64,000 nucleotides of DNA from an uncultured Sunxiuqinia sp. (GCF_963678245.1 NZ_OY782776.1:434001-498000); one strand, 5' to 3'; counted from the stretch's first letter, positions 38,534-48,574 are shown. The notes: a model not told the origin generated them from the letters alone. Translations and numbers: made by a program.

Positions 38534-39045
38534 ATGGATAAAGCAGAAGAACTTGAAAAAATGATAGACCACTCCGTCTTTCAGCCCACTACGACAGATG
38601 AAGATTTGAAAAGAGGGTGTGAAGTGGCAATAAAATATAATGTTGCTTCGGTTTGGGCAAAACCAGATATGGTTCCATTAGCCATAAATCAGTTAAAAGA
38701 CAACAATGTTCTGGTCGGTCGCGTTATTGGTTTTTTTGCAAGAAATTCAACAACCGAAGCAAAAGTTATTGAAACGGAAAAAGCCTGTAAGGATGGTGCA
38801 GTTGAAATCGACCTGGTAATCAATATAAGCAAAGCCTTGCAAGGAGACTGGGATTATGTCGACAAAGAAATTGATGCGGTTACACAAGCATGCCACAAAA
38901 ACGGCGCAATTGTGAAGGTAATGAGGGATTGCTTGCCGTTCAAAAGGCAGGATCCACCCAGCGTGGTGGCACAGCACTGACGCTATCAAGGCAGAGGCGG
39001 TTCTCAGGTTTGGAAAAATAACTAAATCCGTATTGAATTTTATAT
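38534..39045 (+). pseudogene. deoC: Truncated deoxyribose-phosphate aldolase (DeoC family)
   Basis: The intact-looking N-terminal 130 residues (EKMIDHSVFQPTTTDEDLKR, NVASVWAKPDMVPLA, GAVEIDLVINISKALQGDWDYVDKEI, CHKNGAIVKV) are DeoC-like. After IVKV the sequence turns into MRDCLPFKRQDP and stops at 38978, where the family needs about 90 more residues including the Schiff-base lysine. A DAIKAEAVLRFGK-like piece in another frame at about 38978-39020 may be the rearranged C-terminus. The usual GFPHG is GFFAR here. It is almost surely non-functional. DeoC-type aldolases in such loci handle deoxy-sugar phosphates. Confidence 0.75.
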
Positions 39046-39070
39046 TTTTACACTTAAAAAAACTCAAAAA

Positions 39071-41659
39071 ATGTTACCAAGAATTAAAAGGTTGGTTGTT
39101 GTAATAGGTACACTGTTATTATTATGGGGATGCCAGCAAAATGAAAAAGATTTTGCTCTTATGGTTCAAAAAGAAATTAATGAAGACTGGACATTCCGGC
39201 AAGTTGGCGAAGCAGAATGGCTTCCCGCCATAGTACCCGGTACGGTGCACACCGATTTAATGAAAAATGGAAAAATAGAAGACCCGTTTTACCGGCTCAA
39301 TGAACATGATGTGCAATGGATTGACAAAACAGACTGGGAGTACAAAACCATTTTTGAGGCTGATGAAAGCATAATACACAGCGACAGGGTGCAACTCGAT
39401 TTTAGAGGCTTGGATACCTATGCGGATGTTTTTGTAAATGACACACAGGTTTTGCAGGCCGATAACATGTTCCGCGAATGGCAGACTGATGTCAAAGAGT
39501 TTCTGAAGCAGGGTGAAAACGAATTGCGTATCATGTTCCGATCGCCTATTAATAAAGGCATCACAAAGTACGATGCTCAGGGATTTCAAGTTCCCGTTTC
39601 CGACAATGATTTAGCAGAAATCGGGCAGGTGGAAGGTGGTAAAAAGGTAAGCGTTTATACCCGAAAGGCCGGCTATCATTTTGGCTGGGATTGGGGGCCT
39701 AGACTGGTCACAAGTGGCATCTGGCGGCCTGTTTACCTTAAAGCATGGAATGAAGCCAGTATTGAGAATCTGCAAATCATTCAGCACGAAGTATCGAACG
39801 AAAAAGCCATATTCACGGCAGTTTTCGAAATCGAAGCCGAAGAAAGGAATAAAGTGTCGCTATCGGTTTTAAACAACGGGACAACACTGGCGACAACAGA
39901 TGTAGAGCTAAAGGAAGGAACGAAAAAATATGAGGTCGATTTCGTGATTCAGAACCCGAAATTGTGGTGGACCAATGGTTTGGGTGACGCACATTTGTAT
40001 AACATCACCGGTGAGCTGAAAACCGGACAGGGAACCATTTTCGAAGAAACCCGGATTGGAATCCGCACACTGGAGCTGGTTCGCAAAAAGGATAAACAAG
40101 GGCGTTCATTTTATATCAAACTGAACGGGCACCCTGTTTTTATGAAAGGTGCAAACATCATTCCGAATGACATATTCCTGCCGCGTGTAACCGCCCAAAA
40201 CTACCGTACAATGATTGAAACAGCCAAGGAATCGAATATGAACATGCTGCGAGTTTGGGGTGGCGGTATTTACGAAGATAATACTTTTTACGATCTGTGT
40301 GATGAAAATGGGATTTTGGTTTGGCAGGACTTTATGTTTGCCTGCGCCATGTTCCCGGGCGATAGCGCTTTTCTCGAAAATGTAAAGCAGGAAGCCGTCG
40401 ACAATGTAAAGCGGTTGCGAAATCATCCCAGTATTGCGTTGTGGTGCGGAAATAATGAAATTCTTGCAGCTTGGTACGGATGGGGCTGGAAAGAGCGCGA
40501 AGAGGCCAAAAGCAAAGAAAATGCAGATAAAATCTGGCAAGCTTATGTGAATATTTTTCATAAAATCCTGCCGGAAGTTGTGGAGGAACTCGACCCCCAA
40601 CGCAGTTACTGGGGCTCCAGTCCGTCGTCAGGACTGGGTATTCCGGCTGATTTGGCGAATGGCGACGAACATTACTGGGGCGTTTGGTGGGGAAAAGAGC
40701 CGTTTTCTACCTACGCGACGCATCTTGCGCGCTTTATGAGCGAATACGGTTTCCAGTCGTTTCCAGAAATTTCTACTGTACGGAAATATGCCGAACCCGA
40801 AGATTACGATATTTTTTCGGATGTGATGAAGTCGCACCAGCGGTCGTCCATCGGAAACGGGACCATCGAATATTACATGTTGCAGGAATACCAGCAACCC
40901 AAAGATTTTGAATCATTCCTTTATGTCAATCATGTTCTGCAGGCAGAAGGCATCAAATTTGCACTGGAAGGCCATCGCCGGGCAATGCCTTTTTGCATGG
41001 GCAGCCTGTACTGGCAGTTGAACGACTGCTGGCCGGTGGCTTCGTGGAGTTCCACCGACTATTACCAAAAATGGAAAGCCCTTCAGTACTACGTAAAAAA
41101 AGGGTTTGAGCCGTTGTTAGTGAGCCCGTACATCGAGGGACAAAAGCTTAAAGTTGGTATTGTTAACGACCGCCTGGAAAAAGTAAACGGTCGGCTTATC
41201 CTGAGACTGATGGATTTTAACGGGCAAGTGGTTTGGAAAAAAGCTTCACCGGTAGAAATTCCGGCCAATTCGAGCCAGGATTATTTCAATGAAAATGAAA
41301 AAGAGTTTTTAAGGGGGAAAGACACCCGCAACCTACTTTTTTGTGCTGAACTTGTTGAAAATGACGAGATAATGTCCCGCAATATTTTCTTTTTCAGGCC
41401 ATTTAAAGAACTGAATATTCCGCGATCCGAAGTAGAATACTCTCTTGAAAAGAGAGATTCCGGTTTCAACATTCATCTGAAAACCGGTAAACTGTCCAAA
41501 AACGTCTACCTGCAGATTGGTGATGAAGAAGGATTTTTCTCCAATAATTATTTCGATATGCTTCCCGGCGAAAGTGCAACCGTTAACCTGGAAACCGGAA
41601 TTTCTGAAGCAAGGCTGAAAGAAGTATTGACACTGCGGACACTGGATGGTGCATTTTAA
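39071..41659 (+). CDS. GH2 beta-mannosidase-like enzyme
   Basis: The 862-residue lipoprotein (lipobox LLWGC) has the beta-mannosidase form of GH2: an N-terminal VPGTVHTDLMKNGKIEDPFY block, WEYKTIFE, GYHFGWDWGPRLVTSGIWRPV, a barrel with the acid/base Glu463 in WCGNNEIL and nucleophile Glu558 in FMSEYGFQSFPE, and WQLNDCWPVASW near the end of the barrel. This pattern is typical of exo-beta-mannosidases (ManA type). Its codons look more GC-rich than those of the genes before it. It is the last enzyme of the locus and stands behind two decayed genes, so it may have its own transcript. Confidence 0.9.
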   Translation: MLPRIKRLVVVIGTLLLLWGCQQNEKDFALMVQKEINEDWTFRQVGEAEWLPAIVPGTVHTDLMKNGKIEDPFYRLNEHDVQWIDKTDWEYKTIFEADESIIHSDRVQLDFRGLDTYADVFVNDTQVLQADNMFREWQTDVKEFLKQGENELRIMFRSPINKGITKYDAQGFQVPVSDNDLAEIGQVEGGKKVSVYTRKAGYHFGWDWGPRLVTSGIWRPVYLKAWNEASIENLQIIQHEVSNEKAIFTAVFEIEAEERNKVSLSVLNNGTTLATTDVELKEGTKKYEVDFVIQNPKLWWTNGLGDAHLYNITGELKTGQGTIFEETRIGIRTLELVRKKDKQGRSFYIKLNGHPVFMKGANIIPNDIFLPRVTAQNYRTMIETAKESNMNMLRVWGGGIYEDNTFYDLCDENGILVWQDFMFACAMFPGDSAFLENVKQEAVDNVKRLRNHPSIALWCGNNEILAAWYGWGWKEREEAKSKENADKIWQAYVNIFHKILPEVVEELDPQRSYWGSSPSSGLGIPADLANGDEHYWGVWWGKEPFSTYATHLARFMSEYGFQSFPEISTVRKYAEPEDYDIFSDVMKSHQRSSIGNGTIEYYMLQEYQQPKDFESFLYVNHVLQAEGIKFALEGHRRAMPFCMGSLYWQLNDCWPVASWSSTDYYQKWKALQYYVKKGFEPLLVSPYIEGQKLKVGIVNDRLEKVNGRLILRLMDFNGQVVWKKASPVEIPANSSQDYFNENEKEFLRGKDTRNLLFCAELVENDEIMSRNIFFFRPFKELNIPRSEVEYSLEKRDSGFNIHLKTGKLSKNVYLQIGDEEGFFSNNYFDMLPGESATVNLETGISEARLKEVLTLRTLDGAF

Positions 41660-42306
41660 TTCTCTAATACTTACAATTATAAATAGTAAAATTAAATACT
41701 GGATGGAATGCTAAACAAAGAAGTTATTTACAGCGAACAAAACAATAGTAAAAAAGGAGTAGTATAATTAGGACTTGATCCTTAAAATAAATAACAAAGA
41801 AGATATAACTACTTCTTAATTAGTCAATGTTGAGTATGCTTAGGTGTATAGCTCTGACCATAATTTATCGGAACCGGCATCATAATCTTGATATGTTGAA
41901 GAAGTCAATGTTTTCATGTGTACCTTGGGCGAACGTGGCAAAATGTCTCTTTCTGCATCCTGCCTTTTTAGCATGTTGAATATCGGGGTCGCTTGCCATT
42001 TCTCTCATTCATGCCGAATATGAGTATTATGCGAAAAAATACAGTGGTTTTATGCGCAAGCATATGGAAGGAGTTGGCTGAATGCACTCGGGTGAATTAG
42101 TAAAATGATGCCAAGGTATCGGGCGCAACCATTAATGCAAATGAGCAGTTATAAATTCCATTCCTTTGTCATTTTACGCTGAAGCGATTTTTTGAGGGTT
42201 CCTAATCGTTACGCATTCTTATCCCGGTGATCCAACCCTCTGGGGGTTCAATTCCCCAAGTTGCCAACAGCCGGATCGGCCAAGTTAATAAAAAAAACAG
42301 ATAGCA
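41660..42306 (+). other. Non-coding spacer, probably decayed sequence
   Basis: Nothing here passes for a gene on either strand. A T-arm-like piece (GGGGGTTCAATTCCCC) at 42236-42260 resembles the 3' half of a tRNA, but no 5' acceptor or anticodon arm is found. Short open stretches such as HAEYEYYAKKY do not match a family I know. Confidence 0.4.
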
Positions 42307-43635
42307 ATGGAGTTATATATGAGGAGTAAAATACAGAAGAGGCAAGCGATACTGCTTTTGTTCCTGTCGCTTCTTCTTGCCCAAGCTGGTTTTGCACAGG
42401 CGTGGGCATATGAAAATATAGACAATGACAAGATTGGCGGCAGATTACCGGGTTCTGCCGACTTGAAAATACCGGAAGCGCATCTTTCCGGTGCAGCTGA
42501 TTCCTTTTTCTTTTCGCGGCGTCTTTTTCACCGGGTTGGCTTAGAGGCCCGGCCCGGTTATATTTTCCCGACCAATCCTTTCCTCAGGGGAGATAATGCA
42601 TCCATGGAGCCGATCAACAGCTTCCTTGCCACACATCTGAAATATTCGTTCCAATTTCATTCCAACACGATGGGCGGCCGTATTTTTAGGGAGGCATACC
42701 AGGGGATCGGATTAGCTTGGTATTCCTTCAGAGAAAAGGAACAGTTGGGAAATCCGCTTACGCTTTACCTGTTCCAGGGAGCACCAATCAATCGATTTAA
42801 CCGAAAGTTGTCGCTGAACTACGAGTGGGACTTCGGCCTGTCGTTTGGATGGAAGCCTTACGATTATGAGGATAATATTTACAACGTCATGATCGGCTCT
42901 AAGGTAAATGCTTATATCAACGTAGATTTATACCTGAGCTGGATGCTTTCGCGGCAATTTGATATGAACGGTGGGATTACTCTTTCTCATTTTTCCAACG
43001 GAAACACCAAGTTCCCAAATGCAGGACTGAATACCACAGGTTTAAGCCTCGGGGTGACCTATAATTTTAGCAGAGAAGATTTTTCCGGCATTGATCCTTC
43101 GTATCAGCCTCGTATTCCGGAGTTCCCACGTCACGTCAGTTACGACCTCGTGCTTTTCGGATCCTGGAGCCGAAAAGGTGTCGTTTTTGGGGATAAGATG
43201 GTGGCGTCGCCTGTCGCATACATGGTTGCGGGATTTAACTTTGCTCCGATGTATAATTTCGGATACAGGTTCCGTGCAGGGGTATCGGTTGACGGGGTTT
43301 ACGATGGCAGTGCAAACGTTTATACGGAAGATTACATAATAGGAACCCGACAGGAGTTTTTCAAGCCAGCATTCAGTAGGCAGTTAGCCCTTGGAATATC
43401 TGGCCGGGCAGAATATGTCATGCCCTATTTTACCGTTGGTGTGGGTATGGGGGTTAACGTTCTTCACCGAGGGGGGGACCTCAAGGCGCAATACCAACTG
43501 GTGGCCTTGAAAATTAAAGTTAGCCGAAGATCATTCATCCACATCGGATATAATCTCAAAGATTTCCATGATCCTAATTTCCTGATGTTGGGTATCGGCT
43601 TTCGGTTTAATGATAACTCCCCATCCTTTCCATAA
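42307..43635 (+). CDS. Acyloxyacyl hydrolase / PagL-like lipid A deacylase
   Basis: The 442-residue protein has a signal peptide (cleavage near GFAQA) and a beta-barrel-like body. The HFSNGNTKFPNAGLN segment carries the His-Ser-Asn pattern of the PagL/acyloxyacyl hydrolase family, an outer-membrane barrel that removes a 3-O-acyl chain from lipid A, and FGLSFGWKPY and YINVDLYLSWMLSRQF fit the surrounding strands. It is longer than PagL itself (about 150-190 residues), as are the Bacteroidota members. It stands alone between two gene-poor stretches. An ATG at 42322 (MRSKIQK) is an alternative start. Confidence 0.75.
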   Translation: MELYMRSKIQKRQAILLLFLSLLLAQAGFAQAWAYENIDNDKIGGRLPGSADLKIPEAHLSGAADSFFFSRRLFHRVGLEARPGYIFPTNPFLRGDNASMEPINSFLATHLKYSFQFHSNTMGGRIFREAYQGIGLAWYSFREKEQLGNPLTLYLFQGAPINRFNRKLSLNYEWDFGLSFGWKPYDYEDNIYNVMIGSKVNAYINVDLYLSWMLSRQFDMNGGITLSHFSNGNTKFPNAGLNTTGLSLGVTYNFSREDFSGIDPSYQPRIPEFPRHVSYDLVLFGSWSRKGVVFGDKMVASPVAYMVAGFNFAPMYNFGYRFRAGVSVDGVYDGSANVYTEDYIIGTRQEFFKPAFSRQLALGISGRAEYVMPYFTVGVGMGVNVLHRGGDLKAQYQLVALKIKVSRRSFIHIGYNLKDFHDPNFLMLGIGFRFNDNSPSFP

Positions 43636-44687
43636 AGTTTCCCGTGCTGGCAGTCTGGATCTTTATAAATTGAAATTTGTAATCACCAAAAGAGAAAGTG
43701 GGCTGTTGCGGATAATCCGGGACAAACCGCGCTCTCATGCCTGGTAATTGGTTAGTTTTTTGTCTAGCACAGGTCACAAGATTGTATGCTTCACTTATGT
43801 TTTTTCAATGGGTTGGCTTTCCGGATTTTCCAAGATAAGTTACCATTCTGGTATAATATAACGGAATGTAATTTCACCCTTGCGTAGGTTTGGCTATACC
43901 CGGGTGGAAGCTTGGCTTCCTTTTGGCGGATTATGGATGGCACTGGAATGACAACAAAATCAGTAGGAGGGCTTCACCATCACCTCTGAACCGGAAACAC
44001 CGTCTGAATATGATTTAGAGCGTTAAAGAAGGATCGGACTAGGGGCAAAATGAGGATACGATAGACCTTAACGACTTCGGAGGCTTGAGCAGTGTAGCCA
44101 AACCTCTTGAGCAAGGCGCTCACAATGTGGGTGACAAGTGCCGTGATTTAGGTGCTTTCATGCAAGCCACTTTCGCTAATCACAAATCATTTCAATTCTA
44201 TAAGAAACGCTGGTGCTTAGGAGTTCTCTATCACCTAAAAAAACAAATGCTACTTCCATGGATCTCTTATTCCATATCAAGTACAACTGCTGTCAAAAAT
44301 AATTTGGAGTGGAGGTAGCATAGAGAAATGATTTGCCCACGAACGATGCTGGCGAGGAATAATCCCCATTAATAGGGATTGTCTCCCGGTATTCAAGAGT
44401 TTACTTTTGTCCTCAGAAGATTGATGAAAACAGATGATTCTTTTAAAGAAAACAAAAAAAAACAGAGAGACAGGTCTGTTAACTCTAGTAGATAATCAAA
44501 TAATAGCTGTGTTGAGATCAATAGAAATGGAATTGTTTTCAGTTTCACAAGCAGCTTTCATTGAACTGGAAAAGAAAGGGTATTTGCCTGGTCGCAAAAT
44601 CGTTTTCATACAAGTTGCATCATGTTAAATTCCCATTTTTTTCAATCTATAAGATAGAATAAGTATAAATAAGAATAGTATTTTACA
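43636..44687 (+). other. Gene-poor spacer of unknown content before the Xus-like operon
   Basis: About 1 kb without a recognisable gene. Two short plus-strand frames, 44085-44318 (77 codons) and 44434-44628 (64 codons), lack family resemblance, plausible leaders and neighbours in register. A 6-bp hairpin (AATCCC / GGGATT) at 44361-44380 has no T-run. The last 60 bp before the receptor gene are AT-rich and may contain its promoter, but no clear Fur or -33/-7 element could be assigned. Confidence 0.35.
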
Positions 44688-47117
44688 ATGTCTGAAATGG
44701 CCAAATACTCCCTAATCGTATTCTTTTTGACCGTCGTGTCAGTTTATGGTCAAAACACTAAAGACAGTTTTGTTTTTGGCAAAATAACTTCTGAAGATGG
44801 CAGTCCGTTGGTTTTTGCCACGGTCGCAATCAATGGTACAGCGCTTGGGACACTGACTGACGAACAGGGGAGATATGAAATTTCCGCCCCGTCTTATGGG
44901 AAGCATAAAGTTTTCGTTTCATTCATAGGTTATGGCAAAGCCTCGAAAAACATCGAAACAAGTCCCGAAGAAAATCGGGTAAAACTTGATTTTGTCCTTA
45001 AAGAAAGTTCTGAAAACATAGACGAAGTGATTGTTAGCGGAAAGTCCAGGAAAACGGAGCTTGAGACCCAGGGGTTTGCCATGAATGCCGTTGAGACGAA
45101 AGAAATGAGTTTACGCAGTGTGCAGGCCAACGAATTATTAAACACAACAGCAGGTGTGAAAATTCGCCAAAACGGAGGATTGGGCTCTAATGTGGAGTAT
45201 TCGTTAAACGGCTTATCTGGAAGTGCCGTTCGCATTTTTATTGATGGTATTCCCATTTCAACCTACGGTTCTTCATTCAACCTAAACAGTATTCCTCCCT
45301 CAATGATCAAGCAGATTGAGGTTTACAAGGGAGTGGTGCCTGGTCATTTAGCAGATGATGCATTGGGTGGAGCCATTAATATTCAGCTTCATAAAAAGGC
45401 AAGAACCAATTTCAATGCTTCCGTTTCTTACGGGTCATTCAATACTTTTCAAGCAAGTGTGAACGGCACTTATCGCTTTGATAAATCAGGCTTAACTGTA
45501 AAGACTTCGCTTTTCCATAATTACTCGGATAACGATTATAAGGTCTCGGGCAGAAGTGTTGTGGTCACTGGTTTAGGCGGTGTGCAAACCCCTATTACAG
45601 CCAGAAGGTTTAACGATGCCTACAGATCTACCGGCGGTATGGTACAAATTGGTTTTACCGACGTAAAATGGGCCGATCAATTTTTTGTTGGAGTTACCGG
45701 GTCAGACGACTATAAAGAAATTCAGCATGGAGCCTTTATGACCATTACCCCTTATAAGGATCGGTTTATGGAGTCGGATGCTTTGTTGGCCAACCTGAGC
45801 TATCAAAAAACTGATCTTTTTATCCCCGGATTGGAATTGAAAGTGAACGGTTTGTATGGTAAACGTAACCGTGATTTAATCGATACGCTAGCCTGGGCTT
45901 ATAGTTGGAACGGGGAAAGGGCCATCGACTTCAGGGGCAATGAATACCAATATTCCTGGGGATCGCAGCAAGAAGGAGGCCCTACACTGTCTAAAATTAA
46001 CCGAAACGTATCGTCCATTCGATCAGGTCTCTCATACGCCATCAACGACAATCACCGAATTTTGCTGAACCACGTTTTCAGTGGAATTGAAAGGGAGGAT
46101 AGTGATGAATTGCGATCGGTACTGGAAAATACATTCAAAGGAACAAGAGATCTGCGCAAAAACATCTATTCTTTGACCTACGAATTTAATGTCTTTGAGA
46201 ACAGGTTAAAAACCAGTTTGTTTGGGAAGCATTATCAACAAAAAACAACCAGTGTTGATCCCGCTATTGAAACAGATGCTGACGGAAATAGCCAGATCAT
46301 AGATGAAGTGGTAAGCAGTAATAAGGAACATGACGGATTTGGTTTTGCCTTGTCTTATGCACTTATAACCAATGTTACGTTGCTGACCTCGGCAGAAAAG
46401 GCGATACGCCTTCCAAATGAAACTGAAATCTTTGGTAATGATGGGGACAACGTAGTGGCCAATTCAAGCATCAATCCTGAACAAAGCAACAACTACAACC
46501 TAGGATTTCGCCTGGGAACCTTTACCCTTCAAAAGCACAATTTTGGGATTTCGGCCAACTTCTTTACACGTAATATCAAGGACAGGATTGGCTTGCCCAT
46601 CGAAACATCACTTAACGTGAATGATGAACTCATTCTGTATGTGAACCAAGGAAGTGGTACCTCCAAAGGTGTTGATGTACAGTTGGATTATAGCTATAAC
46701 CATAATTTTGGACTTAACTTCAATATCTCGCGCTTCAATTTAACTGTTGAAAACAGAGGAGTTGAAATTGATGTCCCGAACACGCCATTTTTCACAATGA
46801 ACGGAAGCCTGAGGTATTCCTTTAAAGACTTCATACAAAATGACAGCCGCCTAAACCTCTTCTGCTCATTCTACTTTACGGAGGAGTTTTCATATCTGGT
46901 TCCACAGGGATCGAACACGGTAGGGGACGACTTTTTTAAAGTGCCCGAACAATTTACTCAGGATGCCGGGCTGAGTTATACATTCCCGAACAACAGGTTT
47001 ACTATGAGCTTTGACGCCAAAAATATACTCGATAAGCCAGTGTACGACAATTTATCGGTACAAAAAGCCGGAAGGGCTATTTACTTGAAATTAAATTATA
47101 CAATTAATTCTTTTTAA
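44688..47117 (+). CDS. TonB-dependent receptor, XusA-like siderophore transporter
   Basis: The 809-residue outer-membrane protein has a signal peptide, a carboxypeptidase-D-like N-terminal domain (GKITSEDGSPLVFATVAINGT, about 27-115), a TonB plug (IDEVIVSGKSRKTE, LLNTTAGVKIRQNGGLG, VRIFIDGIPIS, IEVYKGVVPGHLADDALGGAINI) and a barrel ending in LKLNYTINSF. It lacks the SusC-specific repeats. It is followed after 19 bp by a DUF4374 lipoprotein, the arrangement of xusA-xusB in Bacteroides, where the pair takes up foreign iron-siderophores. The assignment by context is strong; the ligand is not known. Confidence 0.85.
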   Translation: MSEMAKYSLIVFFLTVVSVYGQNTKDSFVFGKITSEDGSPLVFATVAINGTALGTLTDEQGRYEISAPSYGKHKVFVSFIGYGKASKNIETSPEENRVKLDFVLKESSENIDEVIVSGKSRKTELETQGFAMNAVETKEMSLRSVQANELLNTTAGVKIRQNGGLGSNVEYSLNGLSGSAVRIFIDGIPISTYGSSFNLNSIPPSMIKQIEVYKGVVPGHLADDALGGAINIQLHKKARTNFNASVSYGSFNTFQASVNGTYRFDKSGLTVKTSLFHNYSDNDYKVSGRSVVVTGLGGVQTPITARRFNDAYRSTGGMVQIGFTDVKWADQFFVGVTGSDDYKEIQHGAFMTITPYKDRFMESDALLANLSYQKTDLFIPGLELKVNGLYGKRNRDLIDTLAWAYSWNGERAIDFRGNEYQYSWGSQQEGGPTLSKINRNVSSIRSGLSYAINDNHRILLNHVFSGIEREDSDELRSVLENTFKGTRDLRKNIYSLTYEFNVFENRLKTSLFGKHYQQKTTSVDPAIETDADGNSQIIDEVVSSNKEHDGFGFALSYALITNVTLLTSAEKAIRLPNETEIFGNDGDNVVANSSINPEQSNNYNLGFRLGTFTLQKHNFGISANFFTRNIKDRIGLPIETSLNVNDELILYVNQGSGTSKGVDVQLDYSYNHNFGLNFNISRFNLTVENRGVEIDVPNTPFFTMNGSLRYSFKDFIQNDSRLNLFCSFYFTEEFSYLVPQGSNTVGDDFFKVPEQFTQDAGLSYTFPNNRFTMSFDAKNILDKPVYDNLSVQKAGRAIYLKLNYTINSF

Positions 47118-47136
47118 TAACTTAATTATAAATAAC

Positions 47137-48471
47137 ATGAAGTACAACTTTTTAAATATTAGAACTTTAGCCTATGCGTTTGTAATAGCCGTGCTAGTGG
47201 CTTCTTGCAGTAGCGATGACGATGATATTATCAATAAACCTGATCCTACAGATACAAGATGGATTACAGTGGCTGCAGCCCGAATGGGCGAAAACCCAGG
47301 AGATGGAAACGGGGGAACTTTAATCTATGCGATTGACAGCGAAGAAGCGAAAGACCCAACAGTGTCCATTGAACCTTTTGACAATGGATTTATCGTTCCT
47401 TCAAACCGAACTGCCCGCTTGCAATCTTCAGAGGACGGTAATACCATCTTCAATATCAGTTACGCCGGTGATACTGGTGGTAAATATACCAAATATACGG
47501 TAACGGGTGGACAGAACTTTACTCAAACAGGTACCGAAGTCAGCATTGCTCCCTACGTGGGATCTGCTCCCCGATGGATCAAGCTTTTTGATGGAGACCA
47601 AACGGGGTCTGCTGTATATGTTTCCACAGAACACCAATTTGACGAAAATGATAGCTATGTTCGTACTGAGGCTACCATGGGTGTTTTAACTTTAGATTTG
47701 GTTAATTCACAAATTAATGAATTCCAGGAACACAGTATCGCTTTAAGTGCTGAAGAAGAAGCCAATGGTTACTATATTTCCAGGATTGATATGCCTGTAT
47801 TGAATGCGGCTGGCGATAAACTTTATATTGGAGCACGTTTGAGTAAGGTAGACCCTGCAACTGCGGAAAGAGACAGCGACTACGAAATTTTAGGATCAAA
47901 AACCATTGTGCTGGATTATCCGTCCTTATTGAACCCTTCTGTAATTACTTCGACTTTGGGACACGGCAACACCAACGGTTACCGCAGCATCAATGCCTTC
48001 CTGTACAACGGAAGCGTTTATCAAGCCAACCAAGGAGATCCGCAAGGCTCCTATATTCTAAAAATCGATGCGGACAACGAATATGACGATAGCTACGACT
48101 TTAATTTGGACGAAGCATTAGGTGTAGAAGACGCTTACATCCTTGCCTGGAGACCTGCTTCCAACGGAAAAGCCGTTTTAGCTTACCGCCACGCCGGCTC
48201 TGAAGAAGGAGTGGCAGGAGCTCAGGGATTTTTTGCGTTGATTGATTTGGAAGCCAAAACTGCTGAAAAAATCGATGACATACCTTACGACCCCGATTTT
48301 TATTTGTTCCAATACCAAGGGTTTGCTGTTGTTGGAACAGAAATTTATGTGACTCAGGCCCCTGTTGGCGAAAACGGAAACATTTTCGTCATCGACACAG
48401 AGACTGGAGAAGTAACCAAGGGAGCAGAATTAGTTAATGCTCAAGGAAGCCACTTTATCGGAACATTCTAA
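47137..48471 (+). CDS. DUF4374 lipoprotein, XusB-like siderophore-binding protein
   Basis: The 444-residue lipoprotein (lipobox LVASC followed by an acidic SSDDDD stretch that could serve as a surface-export signal) has the DUF4374 beta-propeller pattern: RWITVAAARMG, GGTLIYAIDSEE, SFLYNGSVYQANQGDP-like blades and a terminal VIDTETGEV. XusB of Bacteroides thetaiotaomicron is a surface-exposed DUF4374 lipoprotein that binds ferric enterobactin and hands it to XusA. Here it follows the XusA-like receptor directly. A hairpin then separates it from the ankyrin gene. Confidence 0.85.
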   Translation: MKYNFLNIRTLAYAFVIAVLVASCSSDDDDIINKPDPTDTRWITVAAARMGENPGDGNGGTLIYAIDSEEAKDPTVSIEPFDNGFIVPSNRTARLQSSEDGNTIFNISYAGDTGGKYTKYTVTGGQNFTQTGTEVSIAPYVGSAPRWIKLFDGDQTGSAVYVSTEHQFDENDSYVRTEATMGVLTLDLVNSQINEFQEHSIALSAEEEANGYYISRIDMPVLNAAGDKLYIGARLSKVDPATAERDSDYEILGSKTIVLDYPSLLNPSVITSTLGHGNTNGYRSINAFLYNGSVYQANQGDPQGSYILKIDADNEYDDSYDFNLDEALGVEDAYILAWRPASNGKAVLAYRHAGSEEGVAGAQGFFALIDLEAKTAEKIDDIPYDPDFYLFQYQGFAVVGTEIYVTQAPVGENGNIFVIDTETGEVTKGAELVNAQGSHFIGTF

Positions 48472-48497
48472 TCTTTTTAAGCTATAAGTTGAATGAA

Positions 48498-48530
48498 AAG
48501 CGCTGTGGAAGATTTTCCTCCACAGCACTT
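48498..48530 (+). terminator. Hairpin between the DUF4374 and ankyrin genes
   Basis: GCTGTGGA / TCCACAGC forms an 8-bp stem with a 9-base loop, extended outward by AAG / CTT across one mismatch, and is followed by a short run of T (TTTT). It lies 30 bp after the DUF4374 stop. It may partly terminate transcription so that the receptor genes are made in excess over the downstream reductase genes (inference). Confidence 0.55.
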
Positions 48531-48574
48531 TTCCACTACAAAATATCTTTAAATAAATAGAAATAGAATCAAAA

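Noticed and set aside
42236-42260. T-arm-like GGGGGTTCAATTCCCC as a tRNA gene
   Set aside because: No matching acceptor 5' strand, D-arm or anticodon arm lies upstream at the right distance, and the outermost T-stem pair is mismatched.
44361-44380. Hairpin AATCCC / GGGATT as a terminator
   Set aside because: Only 6 bp, no T-run behind it and no gene ends close by.
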